Assembly: GCA_030710605.1 (NCBI GenBank)
Contig: CP092877.1
Location: 37,186,990 to 37,250,989 of the forward strand
Source: Cordylochernes scorpioides
Taxonomy: Eukaryota; Arthropoda; Arachnida; Pseudoscorpiones; Chernetidae
Reading direction: 5' to 3'
Length of the DNA stretch: 64,000 bases
The position numbers and the translations under genes were made by a program. Of this stretch, positions 57,110-64,000 are shown piece after piece (position 1 is the stretch's first letter; each line of letters starts with the position of its first letter). The notes beneath the pieces were generated by a model that was given only the letters and a program-made list of their open reading frames with translations, was not told the origin of the DNA and did not search any database.

Positions 57110-57373
57110 GCCTACGAGCTATCGACGCTGACGGGTACCGAGGTGATGCTGGTAGTGGCCAGTGAGACGGGCCATGTCTATACCTTCGCCACCCGAAAGC
57201 TGCAGCCCATGATCACCAGCGATACAGGGAAGTCACTCATCCAGAAGTGCCTCAACTCCCCCGAGTGTCCCAGCCCCCCGGGCTGCGACCAGCGGATGTC
57301 CGCCACGGGCTTCGAGGAGACAGATCTCTCCTTCAACTCGGTGTCCCCTCCATCCGAGCCCGACTATCAGAAG
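57110..57373 (+). CDS. Serum response factor, internal exon (copy 2)
   Basis: Encodes the same 88 residues as 12894-13157, and I see no nucleotide difference within the exon, while the intron differs soon after the donor (TTTCGCCAC against TTTCGTCAC). Acceptor CACTGTGCAG and donor AAG/GTAGGC are kept. No other SRF exon is visible nearby. If the two blocks are haplotypes this is the other allele; if they are a true duplication it is a partial or second gene. Confidence 0.93.
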
Positions 57374-57454
57374 GTAGGCCCTTTCGCCACTTCATTCCAG
57401 TGAATAAATACAAACTTCTAATAGCAATGATAATCATAAAAACGGCTTCCGAGG

Positions 57455-57527
57455 ATAAATTTCTTCATTTATACATTCTCTCAAGCTTTCAGGTATTCTA
57501 AACCTCTTTACAGGAGTATATGACAAA
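57455..57527 (-). repeat. Penelope-type terminus, diverged (copy 2)
   Basis: Counterpart of 13240-13312. Confidence 0.5.
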
Positions 57528-57993
57528 ATGAATCTTAAACTATTAGAGAATGTACAAAAAAGCAACAATTTTATCTTTGGAGGCCGTCTTTTATTGTTTA
57601 CATTTCAGAGGTTTCTATCTTTCGAAACTTCTAATAGGACAACCGCAGTAAGAAATTCTGTGTATCTAAAACCAAGAAGGTAGTACTAGACACAAGCGTC
57701 GTTAATAAAAGGAATAAAAAGTGCAGATATACAAACAAAGTACAATGCAAACATTGTGGATAGAAGAATAGAACGGTTATACATTTAAAAACACGAAAGT
57801 AATAAAGGGCAAACATTAATTGGTATTATACTACAAAGGCTTGCCCTGTAGGGTGAAGTACGGTGTCTTGAGCCCCGAGCCACTACGTTAACCGTGAACA
57901 GGGAATTCTGAAATGTGGCTGATTAACGGGGCAGTGGAACTCCCCCTCCTTTCCATGGAGAATGGACAAGACACCACCAATATCAACACCTGT

Positions 57994-59476
57994 TTTTTAT
58001 TTATTTATTATCATTTACAAAGCACGCGATATACGTCTTGGATATTTGCATGCATACACAAGTTTGGGAGCTTATTTACAGTAATTATTAATATGATTTT
58101 AGTTATTATAATAGAAATTATTAACATATATTTGTCAGTTAGTTAACGATTTAATTACCCTATAATGAATATTAGTGAACATCACATAAGAACAGAAATT
58201 TAGAGCTATTTACAGCATATAACTATTTACCATTTATTACAGCCCAGGCTATCTATTACTAAAAACATTCTACAAAATCTATTAAAATTTATATACATAT
58301 ATCTATTATTAACTATTTGATTTAGACAATTTATATTTATTTGATTTTTGACTCTCAAGTCCTCTACAAGTCGACAGTCCGTTAAAATATGTACAGGATT
58401 TTCTTCTTCTGCACCACATGAGCATTTAGGCGAATCCGTCTTTCTGACTTTGTACAAATATGATCTAAAGTTACCGTGTCCAGTAAAAAATTGGACATTG
58501 TAAAAATTTGGCTTGACATATTTGAGTATTTGGGAATCAGTGAAGAAGGACTTGAAAATGGTATTAGTCTTCTCATAGTATTTCTGCAATTTTTCCCTTA
58601 TGTAATTAGAAATTATATTCCTACTTGAAGAGTCAAATCGGTTGTAATTTATTTCGGTTTTCAACATGTTAGATTCAATATATTCAGTAAGTTTGGGGAC
58701 TTGTGCAAGTATATGTGTACAATCCGATGATGTTGTACTGTAGGCCTGTATACAATGTTTTAATATACTATATTGAAGAGAATTTAGTTTGTCTCCTTAG
58801 ACTTTTTGTTTATGAATGGATACCATATTGGATAACCATAAGTAATTGTACGTCGATATAATGTCTTATACAATATCAGTCTTCGTCTAAAGTCCAGACC
58901 CCATGCTTTCTTTGTCAGGCCAAATAGGTATCCACTAGCTCTAGTTACTTTTATGATCATTTCATTAACGTGAGGCGTAAAGTCCAGTTTGCTTCTGACT
59001 CGGTGATTTTTAATAGTTACTCCTAGAATCTTAAGTTCTTCAACCGGTTTAATTAACTTACTACCTGAGACTATTATATCGCTATTGCATTTATATAAAT
59101 ATAATATTTTTGTTTTTTCATCTGACAATTTTAATTTGCGACTTTCACACCACTTATTGATTTTTCTTAATACATTATCTATTGTCTTTCTTAGTTGTTC
59201 AGGATTTTATTCCAACATATTAACGTAATATCATCTGCATATCCTATTGTTTCACAATTATCATCCAGATTATTATTCAGTATCTCATTAATAAGAATAT
59301 TCCATAATGTGGGAGACAGTGGTCCTCCCTGTGGACATCCTTTACTTAGTTTCTTATTAATTTCAGTTGAGGAATATCTAAATCTTATTCTTCTATTATC
59401 AAAGTATGATTGTAGAAGTTTTATCATTGAAGCCTGCATACCATCTTCATCTAGTCTTTTCATCAGTGCCGGCACG
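57994..59476 (-). mobile_element. I/R1-like LINE insertion, 5' truncated, copy 2 only
   Basis: Flanked by the 7-base direct repeat CACCTGT (57987-57993 and 59477-59483). Copy 1 keeps the empty site with one CACCTGT at 13770-13776. On the minus strand the element ends in a short A run (T run on the + strand from 57994). Truncation at the 5' end, target-site duplication and a terminal A run are marks of target-primed reverse transcription. Confidence 0.95.
58227..59475 (-). pseudogene. LINE ORF2 remnant: reverse transcriptase and zinc knuckle
   Basis: Three minus-strand frames make one protein once two frameshifts are noted. 59475-59191 holds GCPQGGPLSPTLWN and the catalytic YADD of the reverse transcriptase. 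The next frame, ending at 58784, holds KWCESRKLKLSDEKTKIL and KAWGLDFRRRLILYKTLYRR (thumb). After a second shift, LNSLQYSILKHCIQAYS and ESNMLKTEIN lead to the knuckle CSCGAEEENPVHILTDC (C-x-C-x8-H-x4-C) and a stop at 58227. This order matches I/R1-group ORF2 C-terminal halves. The endonuclease and RT fingers are missing through 5' truncation. The frameshifts may be in the source copy or assembly errors, because the insertion itself looks recent. Confidence 0.85.
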
Positions 59477-60309
59477 CACCTGTACTGCCCTTTAGGGCGA
59501 AGTACGGTGTCGTGAGCCCCGAGCCGCTATGGTAATCGTGAAGGCCTACAAGGAACTCTGAAATGTGGCTGACTAACAGGGCAATGGCACCTCCCATTCC
59601 ACGGTGGACAAGACACCATCACCACTACAAAGGCTATACATATATAAATAATAAGCTAGTACAGATCAAAGATTTATCGATAAAGAATACAAAGGCTGTA
59701 CAAACAAGTAGGTTATACAGATAAACATTTGTTATTGTACGAGACAAACCTTGTTGGTATAGGAATACGAAATATAGTCCTTCAGAAAACAAGGAGGGAA
59801 GAGGATACTAAGATTCCAGAACGAAGTGGTATGATGAATACATCATCAAGATGAGTAAACATAAGGATAGACTCTTTAAAGGTTACTGTTATATCCTCGT
59901 CGCCAATGTTATATCCTCGATGCCATGTAGGATTAAGGAAAGGCAAGCAGGTGACACAAGAAAATAGTTCTTTATTTGGTCTCGCTTATATACACGCGAT
60001 GATGATAAATAAATAAATAACAAGTCAATGACAACAATACTCTGTTGTCAATATACAATAGTTACCTTCTTGTCCTGAAGATGGTCGTTACACATACTCT
60101 TAGTCCATTCTGAGGTCCATATAGACTCATTCCATTCCTCACCTTTGGAGGAGATCCACCTTTTTATTCTCATTACAACAACACATGTTCATTTTATTGG
60201 AGGTTCATCCTTTTTGAATTCCATTCCAACACTGTTCCTCATCCTATCTTCCATTCCTGTTCTTTCGATTGTCTATTCTTTTTATCTACTTCCCAACATA
60301 GTGCTACCT

Positions 60310-60329
60310 CCCCCCCCCCCCCCCCCCCC
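60310..60329 (+). repeat. Poly-C run of 20
   Basis: Twenty consecutive C; copy 1 has six at 14602-14607. The G-rich complement could form a quadruplex. It could also be a sequencing or assembly artefact. Confidence 0.8.
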
Positions 60330-60546
60330 GTGTTTCCTTGTTCTTAGAGAATTATTCATTTTAATTTTCATCCCAACAATTAAGGAGTCTATTTGTTTTC
60401 ATATTTTTTTGTTAACATAGACTTTCTTTGTTAACCTAACACTGTTCTACCTCTCGTTATCTTCTTGTTTATTGAAGTTCAACTCAACAATGGTTATTAT
60501 ATATTGATACCCTTCACAAGTTCTTCACTTTTATAATTCAATACGA

Positions 60547-60862
60547 GAGAGTCGGTGGAAGGATAGTCTAAACTGTTGGTTTTCGACCGCTACGACTCGG
60601 GTTCGATTCCCGCATTGGACACTTTTTTTCTGATAAAAAATGTTCCAATGGCCCACAATTCTTGCAAAAGTCCAATCTCACCAGCGAGTGCAAGTAACCA
60701 AACGGGGTTCTGTCACATTTTTAAGTGCAAAGTCGAACTGCTTTTCACGTGTGTAGACATGTGGTGCACTTACAGTAAAATAAGTCGCCCTACTTCTACC
60801 CACCATGCTTATCATGGCCTGTATCACGTGTACTAGGGATAAGCAAAATAATAATAATAATA
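60547..60862 (+). mobile_element. tRNA-derived SINE (copy 2)
   Basis: Counterpart of 14826-15146 with a perfect B box GGGTTCGATTCCC. Confidence 0.8.
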
Positions 60863-61083
60863 ATTCGATACGTATTATTCTAGTTCCTTACTTTTTTCAA
60901 AATTTCAAATCAATTTGCTTCTACTTTGTGATATTCCAGGCATTTAATAGATTTCTTAACGCGTCAGGAAGTTTCATGAATAAAAGATATTGATAATAAG
61001 AATTATATGTTGTACTCCAAGGAAGTTTGCATCACACACACACACACACATGGTCGTTAATCAGGACATCAAAGAATCTAAAC

Positions 61084-61147
61084 AGAAGTAGTGGTTAGTA
61101 TTCCCGCATGTCCCGCGGGCGACCGGGGTTCGATTCCCCACCGGAAA
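61084..61147 (+). pseudogene. tRNA-Asp-like relic (copy 2)
   Basis: Counterpart of 15361-15426, one C shorter. Confidence 0.5.
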
Positions 61148-61450
61148 GCTCTTTTTCAAAGATCATACACTTTAGTTAGTAGCCCATAATCTCTCTCTCT
61201 CTAAACAGAAGGCGGACAAGAGGAACATGTAAATTGGCCTTAAATCCAGGGCCGACATTTGGTCGCGTGGAGTTGAGTTGTTAATTGGTGGTGGAACAAA
61301 AGGCTTGATAAACAAAGGTCCACGTGGCGTGCGCACTGCTTGGCCAACTGCCTTCAGAATTCCCTTTCACTCCACACTCAACGAGGATAACAGAAGTTTA
61401 AACCAGATTCGATAAAAATAGAATCAACAATTGTTCAACAAAATTTAATA

Positions 61451-61618
61451 CACTCATCGACAAAATTTAAGTAGAACATCTTTGCCGGTCGTCTATTTTT
61501 TTTTTTTTTTTTTAAGGAGACAAAGAGTTTACTGTGTATCAAATATCTTACAGAGTTTTGTCTTAATCCCGATATACATTCTGAAAGTCACAACTTCCTT
61601 AAGTTTTGTCCTTGAGTG
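61451..61618. mobile_element. Tc1-like miniature element (copy 2)
   Basis: Counterpart of 15728-15887 with a longer T run. Confidence 0.75.
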
Positions 61619-62111
61619 TAATCTTTAAAATGATGTTCTTTGAATTATGAATTGAAATCAAAAACAAATTTTATCATTGTTGTTTTCCAAACTACGCATG
61701 GTATAGGTCAAAAACTAAAGGTGTAACCAATAAATAAGTGTAAACCCCAAATAAACTATAGATAACTAAGAAAAGTTTCAAACAAAACTGGTAAAACAAA
61801 TACCGAATTAACTAAAATACAAAATAAACGAAGTTCATTTTTTCTGAATCAATAATCAAGAAGAGCGTATAAATAATAACACCAAAAGACAAATAAAAAT
61901 AATTCCAATAAACGACACACAGAACAAATAAAATCCAAAGATGAACAAAATATAAACCCATTATAAACACACCAAAACCGATAAAATAAGGAATAATGGA
62001 ATAATAAGAAATAAACAAAGAATAATAAATAAAGCCAATAAGATGCACAAAATAAAACAAAGCAGAACCAGTAAAGCCTTTCACAAACTAAAATAAATAC
62101 GAAATAAACCA

Positions 62112-62685
62112 AAAATAACCAATAAAACCAGAGATAAACCCATTGTTAACGCAATAAACAACCAGAACCAATAAAACTAGATATGAACCAAGAATAACCA
62201 ATAAAACCAGAGATAAATATAAAATGACTAATAAAAACCAGAGATAAACATAGAATAAATATTAAAAACTAGAAATAAACCGAGAAGAACCAATAAAACC
62301 AGAGATAAACCAATTGTTAACGCAATAAACAACCAGAACCAATAAAACCAGATATGAACCAAGAATAACCAATAAAACCAGAGATAAATATAAAATGACT
62401 AATAAAAACCAGAGATAAAAACATAGAATAATCAATAAAAACCAGAGATAAACCGAGAAGAACCAATAAAATCAGAGATGAACCAAGAGGAACTAATTGA
62501 ACCAGAGATGAACCGAGAAGAACCAATAAAAACAGAGATAAATCAATAAAAAAAAAACAGAGATAAACATAGAATAACCAATAAAACTAGAGATATGCCA
62601 AGAAGAACAATAAAAACCAGATATAAACCAAGAAGAACCAATACAACCAGAGATAAACCAATTGTTAACGCAACAAACAACCAGA
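62112..62685. repeat. Minisatellite, shorter allele (copy 2)
   Basis: Counterpart of 16380-17085 with three TTGTTAACGCAA markers against four. Confidence 0.8.
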
Positions 62686-62824
62686 ACCAATGAAACCATC
62701 CGAAACGAACATCGTGAGAAGAGAGCGCCTCGGGGCGAGACCAAACAATTCCATAAATCCCAAGGGAGGTGGAAAATTTTTAAGTTATTAAGCTCATAAA
62801 GAACGTAGCTATACCACAAAACAA

Positions 62825-63093
62825 GCTAATAAACTTGTGTGGCAATCCTTGTGGTGTTGACCCTGCTCATTACATCATACATAGCGGAATGTTTGTCAGC
62901 ATACCATCGTGAACTATGGGTATCCCATAGGATTGGTACATCTGTTTATCTTGTAGTACCTATTCCATATATAGAGATACTTCTATAATACCGATACATA
63001 CTAGCTTTGTCCGATTCTGTGAAATTTTCCGTATTATCAACATCTTCATTTTGGTTGAGGTTATCTTGTATTTCCTTCTCTAACTTTTTCATT
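62825..63093 (-). pseudogene. Unidentified open stretch (copy 2)
   Basis: Counterpart of 17210-17505. Here an ATG precedes KKLEKEIQDN, giving a 48-codon frame before the shared stop. Confidence 0.3.
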
Positions 63094-63104
63094 CACTTCC
63101 ACAA

Positions 63105-63712
63105 AATTAGATATTTGAAATTAGATATTTACAAATTTACATGTATTATTCGACAGAGTTCATAAAATTTATATAGACAAAATGGCAGATATAAGAGAGT
63201 TAAAACATTTAGATCAGGGAAAAAACGATATCTCACTTCTGCAAAATTCGGACAGTCATAGATAAGGTGAAGAGCAGTTTGTTCAGTTTCTCCGCAGGAA
63301 CAATTTGTTGTTTCTTATAGTCTTCTTTTATGTAAGTATTTCTGGAATTTTTTGTGTGATGTGACAAATTGGGTGACTATAAAAATTTGGATGGAACTGT
63401 TTAATTCTTTAATATCGAAAGAAGTATATATTGTGCAGATATAATCACATCACACAATCTGATATATGTAGAGTCGCTCTGAAGAACAGGTATCTACTGT
63501 AAAAGCAAAATTACGGATGTTCAAAGTTTGTATATAAAGTATGTGAAACATTCCAGAGAAGGTGGTGTAAATCAAAAAGTTCTATAATAACTTTTACACT
63601 GAAAAAAAAAAAGTTTCTTTCAAGGACAAGCATTTAAGATCTGAGCAAAACTAGACAATCCCATCGATTTCGACTTGAAAGCTTTACAGTACTCTTAGTA
63701 ATTAATCAAATA
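63105..63712 (-). mobile_element. LINE 3' fragment (copy 2 of 20844-21420)
   Basis: Same zinc-knuckle stretch read on the minus strand. Joined directly to the equivalent of 17505, which defines the edge of the 3.3 kb presence/absence difference. Confidence 0.7.
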
Positions 63713-63720
63713 AATGATGA

Positions 63721-63920
63721 AGATTTCTGGAGATGAGTTTCTTTATCTTTATTAAATGTAATCTCGAGATTTCGGGCATCTATGCCCTTCTACAGGAGTA
63801 CAGAGACGGAGTACATTAACGGCGTTTATATGTTTCCCTCTACTCCCGTAGAAGAGCAGAGATGCCCGAAAGCTCGAGATTACGTTTAATAAAGATAAAA
63901 GAAACTCATCTTCAGAAACC
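63721..63920. repeat. Fold-back with Penelope-type termini (copy 2 of 21441-21640)
   Basis: The left motif is better kept here (TTTCGGGCATCTATGCCC against TTTCGGGTCTCTGCCC). Confidence 0.7.
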
Positions 63921-64000
63921 TGTGGCATTTATTTGACAGTACTCGTTGCGAAAGAATAAAATAATAATTTATATTTTTGAAAATGCGTACCTGGATCTGT

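Larger units (their letters stand above)
57841..59630. repeat. Direct repeat interrupted by LINE (copy 2)
   Basis: Counterpart of 13626-13912: unit one at about 57841-57975, unit two at about 59485-59617. Confidence 0.75.
43199..63102. repeat. Duplicated block, copy 2
   Basis: Same features in the same order as 1-17511. Extra material in this copy: 43937-44620, 48376-48500, a third ~250-bp unit at 55850-56360, and the LINE at 57994-59476. The minisatellite is shorter. Confidence 0.95.

Noticed and set aside
1-64000. CRISPR array or bacterial operon
   Set aside because: The regular arrays have no unique spacers between identical repeats, and introns, SINEs and poly(A) signals show eukaryotic nuclear DNA.

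Overview
This is AT-rich, repeat-dominated DNA from an animal nucleus. The one confidently recognised gene piece is an internal exon of serum response factor (SRF, a MADS-box transcription factor) with canonical splice sites. Around it lie introns or intergenic DNA filled with transposable elements: non-LTR retrotransposons with an I/R1-type C-terminal zinc knuckle, Penelope-like elements with a GIY-YIG endonuclease, tRNA-derived SINEs, Helitron ends, and miniature Tc1/mariner, pogo/Tigger and hAT elements. This mix fits an invertebrate, perhaps an arthropod or lophotrochozoan, but I cannot name the taxon. Nothing looks bacterial or viral.

Layout. Positions 1-17511 and 43199-63102 are two copies of the same block in the same orientation, so the SRF exon occurs twice (12894-13157 and 57110-57373). 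Copy 2 then jumps to sequence matching 20844 onward of copy 1 (63105-64000), so the 3.3 kb at 17512-20843 is present only in copy 1. The copies differ by scattered substitutions, by insertions found only in copy 2 (a 1.48 kb LINE with a 7-bp target-site duplication, a 0.7 kb inverted-repeat element holding tRNA-like sequences, and an ~85-bp palindromic element), and by repeat number in tandem arrays. A 100-base run of N lies between the copies at 35225-35324. The simplest reading is two haplotypes of one locus placed in series by the assembler. A true tandem duplication is the alternative.

The stretch between the copies (17512-43198) holds Penelope fragments, Helitron ends, a tRNA-Gly-like gene, three large minisatellites, several LINE 3' ends, and one plausible terminal coding exon with a 3' UTR (29977-30630), which could be the end of the same + strand gene. 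On the minus strand 20291-20521 may be another terminal exon of an unidentified protein.

Most of the annotation is therefore mobile DNA. The items most worth a second look are the block duplication, the palindromic tRNA-Thr-like element (43937-44620), the Penelope termini that carry a hammerhead-ribozyme-like motif and recur as fold-back structures, and the fold-back transposon that ends about 40 bases before the SRF splice acceptor.
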